DNA of 64,000 bases from Halicephalobus mephisto (lineage: Eukaryota; Nematoda; Chromadorea; Rhabditida; Panagrolaimidae), in contig SWDT01000061.1 of NCBI GenBank assembly GCA_009193035.1, forward strand, positions 1-64,000, read 5' to 3'. Positions 46,011 through 57,900 of this stretch are shown here, one piece after another. Within the stretch, counting starts at the first letter, position 1, and the number at the start of each line of letters is the position of its first letter. Made by a program: the position numbers and the translations under genes. The notes under the pieces are model-generated. The model was not told the origin of the DNA. It was given only the letters and a program-made list of their open reading frames with translations, and made no database searches.

Positions 46011-46713
46011 TTTGAATTAGTTCGACTTGGATTTGAAATTTTGAAATCTAGTTCTGATGACGACTGAGAAATTCATCAGTGAATAAGCAATACGTTGTAT
46101 TTTTAATAACTACGGGAGAGTTCTCCCGCGCATTCGCTGACCGAGATTTTTTTGAATGAAATGACAAATCTGACTAATCAGTGAATTTTCGCTGATAAAC
46201 GATTTTTCTGAGTCATATTCAAATTTACATGGAAAATTGATATATGACATTTATTTCTCTTACGATATTTCTTCATTTTCGTGAAATTTATTTTTTTTAT
46301 TTTAGAGTGAAGTTTTTAAAGTTGAATTAATTTAAAATTTTAATTTTAAAAATACTAAATTTTGAAATTTATAATTTTATATTTTAAAAATTTTTATATT
46401 TATATTTATAATTTTTATTTTTATATTTATATTAAGTTTTACAATTTTTATGTTTTTTATATTTATATTTATAATTTTTTATATTTATTTTTAAAATTTT
46501 TATATTTATACTTATGTTTATTTTTATTTTTATTTTTAAAATTTTTATATTTTTCTTAAAAATTTTTATATTTTTTTTTAAATTTTTATATTTTTTTTTA
46601 AATTTTTATATTTTCTTTAATAATTTTTATATATATTTTTTAAATTTTTATATATTTTTTAATAATTTTTATATATTTTTTTAAAATTTTTATATTTTTT
46701 TTATAATTTTCAG
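46011..46713. other. AT-rich 5' flank of moc-6
   Basis: From 46280 almost pure A/T with repeated TTTATATTT words running into the acceptor at 46704-46713. No gene. Confidence 0.5.
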
Positions 46714-47012
46714 ATGACTTTTGAAGTTACTGTATTACTGTTTGGACCAGCAAGAGAATTAGTTGGAAATGAAAGAATAAAACTAAATGCTAAACCAGTC
46801 ATGACAACAAAAGAAATTCTTGATCAAATAATTCAAGTATAATTTTATTTTTATTTAAAAATAAATTAAAAATTCAGAGATATCCAATTTTACAACAATT
46901 AGCTTCAAATTCCATTTTGGCTGTTGGACAACAATACCGACATCACGACGAACGATTATATCTCGAGACATCTACAGAAATCGCTTTTATTCCTCCTGTT
47001 TCCGGTGGTTAA
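46714..47012 (+). CDS. moc-6: Molybdopterin synthase small subunit MOCS2A (MoaD family)
   Basis: Two exons: 46714-46836 and 46878-47012; 85 aa, the usual MoaD size. Ubiquitin-like fold with VTVLLFGPARELVGNERIKL at the start and the obligatory C-terminal PPVSGG, whose last glycine is adenylated and thiocarboxylated to carry sulfur into molybdopterin. LYLETSTEIAFIPPVSGG matches the family's ...DEVAVIPPVSGG end. The ATG follows directly after a TTTTCAG acceptor, so the 5' end is probably a trans-spliced leader. Vertebrates make MOCS2A and MOCS2B from one bicistronic mRNA; here no MOCS2B lies next to it. Its stop is 62 bases from the convergent AP-1 mu stop. Confidence 0.92.
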
Positions 47013-47074
47013 ACATATTTAAAAAATTTAAAAAAATAAAAAATAAAAAATGCACAGAATTCGAGATCCAAAAC

Positions 47075-50000
47075 TTATGTCATTCTCAACTGATAATCTC
47101 CATTTTGTGTTATATACCGTACCCATGGTAATGCTTGATAACCTGATTTTTCAATAATTTTCAAATATCTTACTTGAATTCCAGAAGTTGTAAAATATGG
47201 AATTTCAAATTTAACTCTAATCGGTCTTTTTCCTTCTTTTTCTTCTCCCGTAACAGATGGCAAATTAAAATGTGCTCTCATCAAGAATTCTTTTCCTCCA
47301 GGAAATGCTTTAATTTGCCATACAAATGCGTTATCTTCCGGTGTATATTTCGCTGTTCCAATTCCTTGTTTAAATTTCGGAGAATCTGCATCCGAAGGAA
47401 CAGGAATAATTATTTCAACATTATTAGCTGTTGATCTTCTTTTAAATTGTGATTTAGCTTTAATCATGTATTCAACTCTTGATCTTGAATATCTTTCAAC
47501 CACGGCTTCTATCCAGATTAACGGTTTCACAACTGTAGTTAAACGGTAACTCATAAGTTCGAATTCTCCGTCGGGAGGAATGAAGCTGATTGTTCTGTCG
47601 TTTTCAAAACGGGATAATCTCACACATTGATGAAATTTCACATCCTCCAATTCGACAGCTTTATTGGATTTCCCACCTGAAATTCCTGCAAAATTAAAAA
47701 TCGTAAAATTAACTGTTCCAATTAAGGAAAGAACAGACGAAGAAGTTACGGAAAAAAAACACTTAAAAATAACATTGCAAAATTTTAAAAAATTTTTAAT
47801 AAATTATTTCGACGCGAATTTTAGGATTGTTATATCAGAGCGCGAGTTGGTTTTTGCCAGATTTACCATTTTTACACTTCCACTCGCTCCTGTGCGGGAA
47901 TTCAAAAAATCTAAAAATTAAAAAGTAATTTTTTACAAAATTATTTAAATAAAAAAATTTTAAAAACTATCCTAAAACAAAAAATCAAAGCCAAATTTAT
48001 CATTTTTCTCCCACACAGAAATTCAAAAATTCTAAAAATTAATATATCAATTTTTAAAACAAAATTTTTAAAATTATATTTTTTTAAAACAAAATTTTTT
48101 AAAATTATATTTTTTTAAAACGAAATTTTTAAAATTATATTTTTTAAAACTTACGTCCACTTGCTTCAAATTGAACTTTATCATTTAGTCCAAGTCTCAA
48201 TTCTGGCATTCCAGACAAGTACACTCTCATTTTAACAGATCCAACAATTTCACTTTGAAGAACAGTTCCATTCGCATTAGCCAAGAGATGAACAGATTCA
48301 ATAACATCCAAAAAAACTTCATTTTTTCTATATTTAATACCTTCACTTCTCCACGAAACAGCATTCGTAACAGCCATCGGCGGTCTTGGAGCTTCTAATT
48401 TGTGTCCTTCTTGTGTTATATATTCTCTCAAAATTCTTGCTTCTGTTGTTTGAGGATATCCAAAATCCATCATTTCATCTAATAATTCATAAATAATGAC
48501 GAAATTATCCCTTATGGATTCTTCTTCAACATCTTTGAAATATTCTCCAAAAACCTGAACAATTTTAAACAGAAACGATTGGACCAAAGCAACGTTGACG
48601 TTTTTCCTCGACACTGACACAACTAAAAATAATGTAAATAAAAATTTAATTATTAATATCACTTTGTTAAATAAATCAAACTTTTTAATCAATTTTCTAA
48701 GAATTTCTAGAAATCAAAGTAGCCTAAAATTTCAGTTTTACGAGATGATTATTTCGCAATCTTCTGTGATTTCGTAATTACTCATATACTGTAAAAATCA
48801 TATATCAATTCCTCTACGAAATGGTACTGAAAGAAGTTTCTAGAAACCAAAGTAGCCTAAAATTCCGATTATGAGGGATAACTATTTCGTAATCGACATT
48901 TTAGAACTATATTCTTCCTAGATTTATCTGTAAACTTCTGGCTTAGGCTATATGAGATCCGAAACCCTCTGTCCATCGTCTAAGGTCGATTTTCATATAT
49001 GAAAATTTTCCTTAATATTCAAAAATCCCTCAACTAACACCCGCACTACTTGTTGAACATGGATTTCTTCATTTCTATTATTTTGATTTGAAATAATATT
49101 ATTAAACATCCGATCAAAAATTATGCAATTTGGCCGGTCGAGGATTTGAGATATCCCCGCCAAACTTAGATGACCTCTTGCATGAGATCTCCCGCAGAGA
49201 CAAATGAGCTCCCAAAGATTGGATTGCCGGTTATGGTCTGTTGCGTCACACCAGACCCCTTCTTGAGAATTTTAAGGACAAACAAATTTCTCCAAAAAAA
49301 AAAAAATTACAAATCTTAAATTACCCTAAAAAATTAAACTTAGGAAAATCATCTCGGAACGAAATTCCATAACTTGTCAGAAACCACAATAATAATTATA
49401 ATTTCGTGACTAATTTTAAAAACTTACATTCCGTCTAGATAGAAATTCCTCAATTAGGGTCACATAGAGTCTGAAACCCCCATCGATCTTTGACAATCAA
49501 TAACTACTTACAAAATGCCTAATAAACATCCAAAAATAACAATCCCCACTACAGTACCCTTCCAAAAAACATTTTTTCATTTACAAAAACCTCAATTCTC
49601 ACTACAGTATACCAAAGAACACTTTCATCTATAAAAAATTACTGTAGGTATTACTGTATTTCTGAAACCTCAACTCCTACTACAGTATACCAAAAACACT
49701 TTCATCTACAAAAACCTACCGTAGATATTACTGTATTTCAGAAACTTCAATTCTCCTTACAGTATCCTCAGGAAACTTTTTTATTATTTATAAAAACTTA
49801 CTGTAAATATTATTGTATTTTATAAATATAAAAGTTGCTTCCGGATGATCTACGATAGGAGCTGTTTGTCCTTCTTCTTCCAAATCTCCCAACAATGGAA
49901 CAAAGTTTTCAATCACTCCCATGTCAATATCTCCTCGATAATTACGGGAGATAATCGGCTAAAAAAAATCCACAAAATTATAGATTTTTATCTTTTTTTA

Positions 50001-52091
50001 TTCAACAACAATTTTGGCACAAATTTACAAAGAAAAAAAAATTAAATTAATTATAAAAAAAATTATTTGCTCCATTTTTATATTTTTGTAAATCATTTTG
50101 GAGCTTTTTTATTTCATCTTTTAAAATTTTATTTTCACAAGTTAATTGATCTACTTTTTTAGATAATTCTAATTCACGTTGTTTACGTTTTTTTCTACTT
50201 TCTTTCGCAGCAAGATTATTCCTTTCCCTACGTTCACTGTGACGTTTGGCTTCTTCAGGAGATTTGAACGATTTTACAGTAATATTTTTACAATTTTTTT
50301 CAGAAAATGGAACCGTTTTTCTCTCCACAAATTGACTTTGATTAATATCTTCTAATTTAAAATTTTCAAAACTTGGTTGCTGAGGTGGTAATTGATAAGG
50401 ATAAAAGTTTTGATCCATTTGATTGAAGAAATCAAATTGAAATCCATGATGATGATGTTGAATAAAATTAGGATTAACGGGATTTTGATGAAGCATTGTA
50501 AAAATATAAATTTATATACAAAAATATATAAATTTATATATTACAACCAGAAGCAAGAATTTTACGAATATTACAAGTAGTCAAAAATAAAGTTTTATAT
50601 ATGAATATTGTATATAAACGGCCAAAAATAAAGTTTGATATATGAATATTGTATATAAATGGCCAGAAATAAAGTTTTATATGAATATTGTATATAAATG
50701 GCCAGAAGTAAAGTTTTATATATGAATATTGTATATAACACAGCCGGAAGCAAAAAATATTAATATCGTTTTTTAGAGAAAGCCAAAATTGCGCAACTAG
50801 AGTCCGCGCCAATGAAAAACAGTTGTAAAATCGGCAGGTGCTCACCTAGTTGGACTGGCACGCCTCTCAATGGTCAAGATAAACAGTAGCGACCAGAAAA
50901 CTCGGTCAGGCCATAAAAATTAAGGTGCATTGTTTAAAGAATCCAGAAAAACAACCAACACTTCGATAACGATCGTAAAAAATATCTTCAATAAACAATA
51001 ATTTTTTGTAATTTTATATTGTAAAGAACTTTTAAAATTATGTAAATAGATCATTGACAAAAATTTTTGGATTTTTGTTATAATTGGAAAAATTATTAGA
51101 AAAAGCTCACAGGGGGTCAGATCATTCAGAAGAAGGTCATCACTCACAGGAGGAGGGGCTCATTCGAAGGATATCCAGAAATCTATTCATATAAGTTCGA
51201 AAATTCATCCATAAAGATTTACAAGTTCATTCGCAATAAGTTCAGAGATTTATATGCAAGAAATCCAGAGGCTCACAGATGCACAGTAAGTTCAGAGATT
51301 TATTCGCAAGGGGTCCGGGGTGCAGTGCGAAGATATCTATTCATATAAGTTCGAAAATTCGTCCACAAGGAGATCGAGAGTTCAGAGATTCATTTGTAAA
51401 AGAATCAAAGGATACCCAGAAATCCATTCATACAAGTTCGAAAATTCATCCACAAGGAGATCAAGAGTTCAAAAATTTACTCACAAGGGAGCTAAGGGGT
51501 ACAGTAAAGGATATCCAGAAATCCATTCACAGAAAATTCAATGATTCGTTTACAAAATTTTAGAAATGTACTCGCAAAAGGGATTAGGGACTTATTCGCA
51601 GAGAATTCATCCTCATCAAACCAGATAACCTTATTGACCTCAATTTCCACACCTTGATTGAATTTAAACAATAATATATATCAAAAATGAAAATAATATG
51701 AATTTTACGGGGTTTTTTTTTATAAAATTTATAACTTTTTATAATTTTTTTTGAAATTTTAACGAAAATGTGGAAAAAATTATATAATATTTATTGTGAA
51801 TCAAAATTGCCAATTTCGAACTTTCGAGTCAAATTTTAAACCGAATTTCGAAATAATTTAATTTCGAAAATCGATTTTTCCGAATTTAAACAAAACTACA
51901 AAGTTTGAAAATTTTTAAATTTAAACATAATTATTTTTTTAAATTCGAAAAAATTCAAATTAGAAAATTTCGAAATATCGACAATTCTACTGTAAATCGA
52001 AAATCATGCCAAAATTGTTGTTGATAAAAAATAAAAAATCAAAACCAACCTTTCCTTTAAGATCGAGGATAAACAACGCAGAACAGGCCAT
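47075..52091 (-). CDS. apm-1: AP-1 clathrin adaptor complex, medium (mu-1) subunit
   Basis: Four exons: 52091-52050, 49958-49802, 48622-48155, 47676-47075; 422 aa, the exact family size. It is the cargo-binding mu subunit of AP-1, acting in clathrin-coated transport between trans-Golgi and endosomes. Longin-like N-terminal part (SALFILDLKGKPIISRNYRG; VFGEYFKDVEEESIRDNFV), linker with RPPMAVTNAVSWRSEGIKYR, and the mu homology domain ending YFTTSGIQVRYLKIIEKSGY and PWVRYITQNGDYQLRMT. Nematodes have two mu-1 genes (unc-101 and apm-1); I cannot tell which this is. Intron 1 is 2.1 kb and contains a bZIP gene on the same strand. Intron 2 (48623-49801) consists of sequence found inverted in two hira-1 introns. 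Intron 3 holds a GAATTCCCGCGC-type repeat. Confidence 0.95.
47825..47905 (-). repeat. Intronic GAATTCCCGC repeat, copy 5
   Basis: On the minus strand GAATTCCCGCACAGGAGCGA, then GTGGAAG...AAATGGTAAATCTGGC. It lies in AP-1 mu intron 3 in the gene's orientation; a decayed copy (TTTCTGTGTGGGAG) follows at about 48001-48025. T/A-rich tandem blocks of about 37 bases occupy 48040-48140. Confidence 0.65.
48643..49801 (-). repeat. AP-1 mu intron 2: inverted copies of parts of two hira-1 introns
   Basis: 49305-49801 is the reverse complement of hira-1 intron 5 (about 58480-59010), including several ~65-base units of the type GTACTGTAGTGAGAATTGAG. 48643-49075 is the reverse complement of hira-1 intron 4 (about 57326-57747). 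By eye the match is above 90 percent over most of each block. 49076-49300 (with GGTTATGGTCTGTTGCGTCA) is not found in hira-1. Confidence 0.85.
50047..50496 (-). CDS. bZIP transcription factor nested in AP-1 mu intron 1
   Basis: Single frame, 149 aa. Gln/Pro/His-rich start (MLHQNPVNPNFIQHHHHGF), then a bZIP domain in the last 70 residues: basic region RHSERRERNNLAAKESRKKR (about 82-101) with the invariant Asn and Arg, and a leucine-zipper heptad series from about 105 (LELSKKVDQLTCENKILKDE). The basic region NNLAAKESR is nearest to C/EBP-, PAR- and ATF4-like classes, but I cannot place it. It lies wholly within intron 1 of the AP-1 mu gene on the same strand. No splice site is needed. A four-copy ~44-base tandem repeat lies just upstream. 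It could alternatively be an exon set with its own upstream leader. Confidence 0.8.
   Translation of the reverse strand: MLHQNPVNPNFIQHHHHGFQFDFFNQMDQNFYPYQLPPQQPSFENFKLEDINQSQFVERKTVPFSEKNCKNITVKSFKSPEEAKRHSERRERNNLAAKESRKKRKQRELELSKKVDQLTCENKILKDEIKKLQNDLQKYKNGANNFFYN
50580..50745 (+). repeat. 44-base tandem repeat upstream of the nested bZIP gene
   Basis: Four copies of AATAAAGTTTTATATATGAA followed by TATTGTATATAAATGGCCAG, each with small changes. Each unit contains a TATATATGAATAT word and a TATATAA box-like word, directly 5' of the bZIP frame. Confidence 0.85.
50746..52049. repeat. Remainder of AP-1 mu intron 1
   Basis: 51160-51600 has degenerate tandem blocks (AGGATATCCAGAAATCCATT, AAGTTCGAAAATTCATCC, AAGGAGATCGAGAGTTCA) with a period near 100 bases. 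51780-52000 is AT-rich with TTTCGAAAT words. No further gene recognised. Confidence 0.55.
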
Positions 52092-52525
52092 TTTTTTTTC
52101 GACGAATTTGCTCAGGAAATTACCTAAGCTTTTTCTATAAAAAATTTCAAAAAAATTCAAATAAAAAACATTTTCACGAATTTACAATAATTAATTTCTT
52201 AAATTTTATATAAAAATAAATAAAAAAACTACATTAAAATCAATAAAAATTTTTAAAAATTATCAAATAGCATTTCGTAAATCTAGCTCAAAAAAGCAAA
52301 ACCAGTCTGGATTTTCGTTGCGAGAAAATTCTCCTTGGCATGCGCAAAACTGGTCAATACTCCGCCAGTCAAAGACACTATTTAAATAGGTTGCCAGTCA
52401 ATCCAACTCATTCAACACAAAAAAAGACAAATATGGAAAAAACGCCAAATTTTCCAATTTCCACTGATAATTTATCTTCAAAATTCTATTATTTTTTATT
52501 TTTTAACATCTAATTCACTATAAAA

Positions 52526-54297
52526 CTATTCAAAAACAAAATCTAATTGTTCTTTGGCATCTTTGAACTTCCTCTGATAAGCCTTCCTCATCGACGGCTT
52601 GATCCTCTCGAAAGGCCGGTCCTTATTCTCCAAAGCCCGGAGTTTGGCGGATAATTCCCGATACATCCTCCATTCTTCTACCGTAACTTCCGCTACTTGA
52701 ATCGCAAAGTTGTCTTCCCGTGTGTCCAGAATCCTATAAAGAGGCGGATTTTCCATTTTCAACTGAGGTCGTTTCGGATCCGGAAGGGAGTACTTCCCGG
52801 TTTTGACGAGAAATTCATGCCGATCCATAATCTCATCCAGCGGCATTGTAGGCCAATTTGAGCAATATATAAATTCATCTGACTCGATTCCCATTACGAA
52901 ATATATATACTCGTATTTGGATTCGACTTCTTCAAAATTCATCAAAGTAATTTCTGGATTTTTCTGAAGTACTTTCTTGACTTGAGTATTGGAGAAGAAT
53001 TCCCCAATATTACTGACCGTTTGATTCATCTGAGCTGCATTTCCACCGAAAAGAATAGCTGGACATTTTCGGGCAATTCGGCCAATCTGATAACCGGCCT
53101 GAATTCCGACTCCAGTAAACACTGATAACCTTTGAATAACTTCCTCCGATGTGCATTCCAGTAACTCCTTCGTGTAACTAAAAACTTACGTTAATCCCAT
53201 TATTATAAAAACCACAAATAAATTTTCTACAGAAACATCGCGAAATGAATTTCCAGAACCCAAAGTGGCCTAAAATTTTAGTTTTGCAAACAATTATTTC
53301 GCAATCGCTCATAAGTCATATATGAATTTCTCACGACATGATCCCAAGAGGAATTTTAAAGTTTTTGAGAACTAAACTAGTTTGAAATTTTAGTTTGCGA
53401 AGTAATTACTTTGTAGTTGGTTTTTTGGAACTATATTCTGCCTAAACAAATTTAGAAGTTTCCGGATTAAACTATATAGGTTCTAGAAAGTTTTATCCAC
53501 TCTCTAGAGTTAATTTCCACATATGGAAGTACTAAAAGTACTTTGAAAATCATGACACGAAAGTGATTTTCCGGAAGTGAATCGCTTCGGTTGCTTAAAA
53601 AACTCCTAACTCGTACCTGGCAAACATCCTCAGAGAATCCTGGATAGTGAATCCGCAAATGTCGCTCAGTGTATCTAGGATTTCGATTGTTTTATCTCCG
53701 TGATTCGTCATGGCGGAGAACAAGGACGGCTTCTGGATGAAGGCATCGACAAGGAACTCCACTTTTAGGCCAGCTAGAAATTTCAAATTGTAAATTATAA
53801 AACTAGAAACATTAAGTTATAAAATTAAACTTACTAGTGGAAGTAATTTCGTTCATGATGTTCAGAATCTTCTCGATCGCCGAATCGTCGTTCCAAGGAA
53901 GAATGAAGCTGGATCCTTGGGCTTCTAGTGAAGTTACGACCTTCTTCAGCATCGGTATTCCGATATATTTTTCGTCTTCTGTCAATTCTACCACAGGAGC
54001 ATCTGATTCTCGAGGTTTAGGATGAAATCGGAGCTGTTCTTTCTTCGAAATTCTCTCCGGCTGAGACAGAGCAGCAAAATCGTCTTCCAAAACAGGTTCC
54101 TTTGAGGAATCTGTCTTCTGTAAGAGCTCCAGAGGACTATGTGCAGGAACGGTCTTCTGGAATCTTTGCTTCTTTCTCGAACGAGCAGCAGACGAAGCAT
54201 AGAACCTGGAAGGCTGCGGAACAGAAAATCCGGAAATTTGCCTAAATGCAGGTCCTGTCAGCTTCCATACATTTGTCAACCGTAAGAATGAAGTCAT
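52526..54297 (-). CDS. Mitochondrial mTERF-family protein, MTERF4-like
   Basis: Three exons: 54297-53835, 53773-53617, 53177-52526; 423 aa. Arg/Ser-rich leader (MTSFLRLTNVWKLTG...RFYASSAARSRKKQRF) fits mitochondrial import. The body shows mTERF-type helical repeats (NPEITLMNFEEVESKYEYIY; ARKCPAILFGG), and the C-terminal DRHEFLVKTGKYSLPDPKRP...NPPLYRILDTREDNF matches the end of MTERF4 (RHIYLERLGRYQTPDKKGQ...NPLLKDILRVSEAEF). MTERF4 pairs with NSUN4 in large-ribosomal-subunit assembly. Intron 2 (53178-53616) carries repeat-family sequence shared with hira-1 introns. It is divergent from hira-1. Confidence 0.8.
53220..53560. repeat. Dispersed intron repeat of the CATATATG / TTTCGTAAT family
   Basis: Contains blocks also seen at 48650-49060, 57330-57740 and 60440-60740: GGCCTAAAATTTTAGTTTTG, ATTATTTCGCAATCGCT, CATATATGAATTTC. 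It lies in the MTERF4-like gene's second intron. Copies are strongly diverged. Confidence 0.6.
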
Positions 54298-54370
54298 CTG
54301 AAAAATACAGAATTAAAGTAAACTTTAAAAACACATAACAATATATAAACTTTCGAGGTAAATAGGAATT

Positions 54371-54862
54371 AAAGGATGTTTTCTAAGAAATTAACATGAT
54401 TGCCGACGGTTGGCGCCGAGTCCCAAACGCCAAAATTCCAAAGATATTCGAGTTTTTGAATTTATGTAAATTTTTATATATCGTTTTATTCGTCATAATT
54501 TTTATTTACTATCGATATATGGTTATACTAGGATTTAAAATGATATACAATGATACATAAATTTGTGTGATTAAAGGATGTTTTCTAAGAAGTTAACATG
54601 ATTGCCGACGGTTGGCGCCGAGTCCCAAACGCCAAGATTCAAAAGATGTTCGAGCTTTTGAATTTATGTAAATTTTTATATATCGTTTTATTCGTCATAA
54701 TTTTTATTTACTATCGATATATGGTTATACTAGGATTTAAAATGATATACAATGATACATAAATTTGTGTGATTAAAAGATGTTTTCTAAGAAGTTAACA
54801 TGATTGCCGACTGTTGGCGCTGAGTCCCAAACGCCAAAATTCCAAAGATGTTCGAACTTTTG
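54371..54862 (+). repeat. 202-base promoter block in 2.4 tandem copies between MTERF4-like and hira-1
   Basis: Copies begin at 54371, 54573 and 54775 (the third truncated near 54862). Each has GATTGCCGACGGTTGGCGCC then GAGTCCCAAACGCCAA. TTGGCGCC (54410-54417, 54612-54619) and TTGGCGCT (54814-54821) resemble E2F sites. The block lies in the 659-base divergent promoter region. Confidence 0.85.
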
Positions 54863-54956
54863 AATTTATTCAAAAATCACTATCCATATATTCTTCGTTC
54901 TTCATTTTTTGATTTCTCGTATATTCCCTATTTTTACCCAGGAGCAAATCCATGAA

Positions 54957-57900
54957 ATGCGGATTAATGCTTATTTTGAAATCAAACACGCAGGTAAATT
55001 AGTTAAAGTTTGAATTTTTTTTATGTTTATCTCCAGGTGGTGCCATTAGATCGATCGATTTTCATCCTACAGGCAACAAAGTAGTCACAGGAGGATCTGG
55101 AGATGGAGATTTATCCGGAGCTGTCATTGTTTGGGATGTGTCTTCTGTGTATTCAAATTCGACGGATATCCAGAAGCTGGGATCCGTTTCTTTCGCGAGT
55201 AAGATTTCATATAAAAAATTCCAACGATTTTAATAATTTCCTTCAAAGCATATTTTTAGGATAATCCATATATCAAATTGTGTTTTAATAAGGATTTTTG
55301 GTATCTTTGATTCAATTTTACGAAGAATTTCGAAAAATTCTATTTTTATATTTTTTTAAACATCAATTGGATAATTGTAATCAACCCAAAAGTACATTTG
55401 TTAGAGAAAATTAATGTTTGAAAAGGTTGAATTTAAATAAAAACGGAAATTCCTAAAATGTTTATTGAAAGTCCGCTAAGTGAGCAAATTCGGTTTTGTT
55501 TTTTCCACTTTCGATATATGAAATTTCTTAAATTTCTTCGATTTTTTCATTTTAGAATATATTTTAACAAAGATTAAATGTAATTTTTGAATACATATTC
55601 TACAAGCGCTAAAATTAACTATGACTTATTTTTAAAGTTTTTTAATTTTCGATATATGAAATTTCTCAAATTTCTTCGATTTTTTCATTTTAGAATATAT
55701 TTTAACAAAAATTAAATGTAATTTTTGAATTTAAATTCAAATAAGTTAAAAATTAACTATATTTTATTTTTTGAATTTCTTCGATATATGAAATTTCTTA
55801 AATTTCTTCGATTTTTTCATTTTAGAACATATTTTAGCAAAAATTAAATGTAATTTTTGAATACATATTCTACAAGCGCTAAAATTAAATATACTTTATT
55901 TTTAAAGTTTTTTAATTTTCGATATATGGAATTTTCCATATTTTCTCTGTTTTTTCTTTTTGGGATGTAATTTGATGAAAATTGAATACGGATTCTGAAT
56001 ACATATGTGTCTGATAAACTTCAAAATTGTTTATAATTCATTTTAGAAATTTTTAAAATTCCGATATATGAAATTTTCCGTATTTTTTCAATTTTTGTTT
56101 CAAAAAAATGTTTTAAATTAAAGCAGATTCTGAATTTATCTGATAAGCTCCGAAATTGACTATAATTTGTTTCAAAAAATCCCAAATTATTTATTTATAA
56201 TTAATTTTTAGGACCGGTAAATTGTGCCAGATATTCGCCTTCTGGATTCGAGATTGTCGTGGCGGATGACGCGAATACGATTACGATTCTGAAAGTGGGA
56301 AAAAGAATCCGAAAAAGTAACGGTGGATCAGAAGAAACCTACCGTATGATTAATGCTGTTGTCGGTCACGCTTTCGACGTTTTACAAGCGGAGTATTCCC
56401 CCAATGGAGCCATGATTGCCTCTGTTTCTGCGGATTGCACGGCCAAGATCTGGAATGTTGACAAGTTTCCTCAATGTTTAGCCGTACTCGATGAGGATAA
56501 AGATGGCCACAAGGAATCCGTCAAGGGATGTTCGTGGGATCCGTTTGGAACCTACCTAGCAACCCAGGGATCCGACCGAACTGCGAAAATTTGGAAAACG
56601 GATTCTTGGGAATGCGTTTTTACACTCTCCGATCCCTTCAAAGAGGTAATTTTTCGATTTATTAAAGTTTATAGAAAATTTTAAATTTTTATTAAAGTTT
56701 GTTCAACTTTTGGGACATTTTAGGATTCATTATAAGCTTCTGGATCTTTCTAGAATCGTATATAAACTTTTTAGAACTTTCTAGAATTTTATATAAATTT
56801 TAGAATTTCATAAACTTTTTGAATTTCTCTAGAATTTTATATAAACCTTTTAGAATTTCTTTAGAATTTTATATAAACTTTAGAATTTCATAAACTTTCT
56901 GAATTTCTCTAGAATTTTATATAAACTTTAAATTTCTCTAGAATCTCATATGAACTTTCTAAATCCTTCAGAATCTTATGGAAATTTCCTACTTTTTCTG
57001 AATCCTAGAATCGATGTCAAACTTTTAGGATCAGAACCTAAATCCCGTGATTTTTTAAAAGTTCACAATTATTTCGTAATTATATTTATTTCTAATTTTT
57101 ATAATGATGTAATTATAAAGTGGAATTTCAGAGTGACATAGGAATTCTTTTTACTCGGATGGACTGGACGCCGGACGGCGTTGCTTTGATTCTTCCAGGA
57201 GCGGCGAATAACTCTTTCCCGACGGCTCAGATGCTTGTCAGAGGCGACTGGACTTTCGAAAAAGACTTCGTTGGTCATGAAAAATCCATAGGAGTTGTGG
57301 TAAGTTTTTTATTTTGATAAACAAAGAAATCCATGTTTAACAAGTAGTGCGGATGTTAGTTGAGGGATTTTTGAATATTAAGGAAAATTTTCATATATGA
57401 AAATCGACCTTAGACGATGGACAGAGGGTTTTGGATCTCGTATAGCCTAAGCCAGAAGTTTACAGATAAATCTAGGAAGAATATAGTTCTAAAATGTCGA
57501 TTACGAAATAGTTATCCCTCATAATCGGAATTTTAGGCTACTTTGGTTTCTAGAAACTTCTTTCAGTACCATTTCGTAGAGGAATTGATATATGATTTTT
57601 ACAGTATATGAGTAATTACGAAATCACAGAAGATTGCGAAATAATCATCTCGTAAAACTGAAATTTTAGGCTACTTTAGTTTCTAGAAATTCTTAGAAAA
57701 TTGATTAACAAATTTGATTTATTTAACAAAGTGATATTAATAATCTTAAATTTCAGAGTATTTGTAAGGAAATGAGAATACTTCAAGATAAAACAGGAAG
57801 GAAATTTTACGGTTATATCGTGGCCTTGGGAGGAGCAGACAGATCCTTGAGTGTTTGGTCCATTCCTGGGTCTAGTCCCAGACCGGTGGTTGTGATCCAT

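Noticed and set aside
50580..50745. Regular short repeats that could suggest a CRISPR-like array
   Set aside because: Units are contiguous with no unique spacers, and the sequence is a eukaryotic intron.
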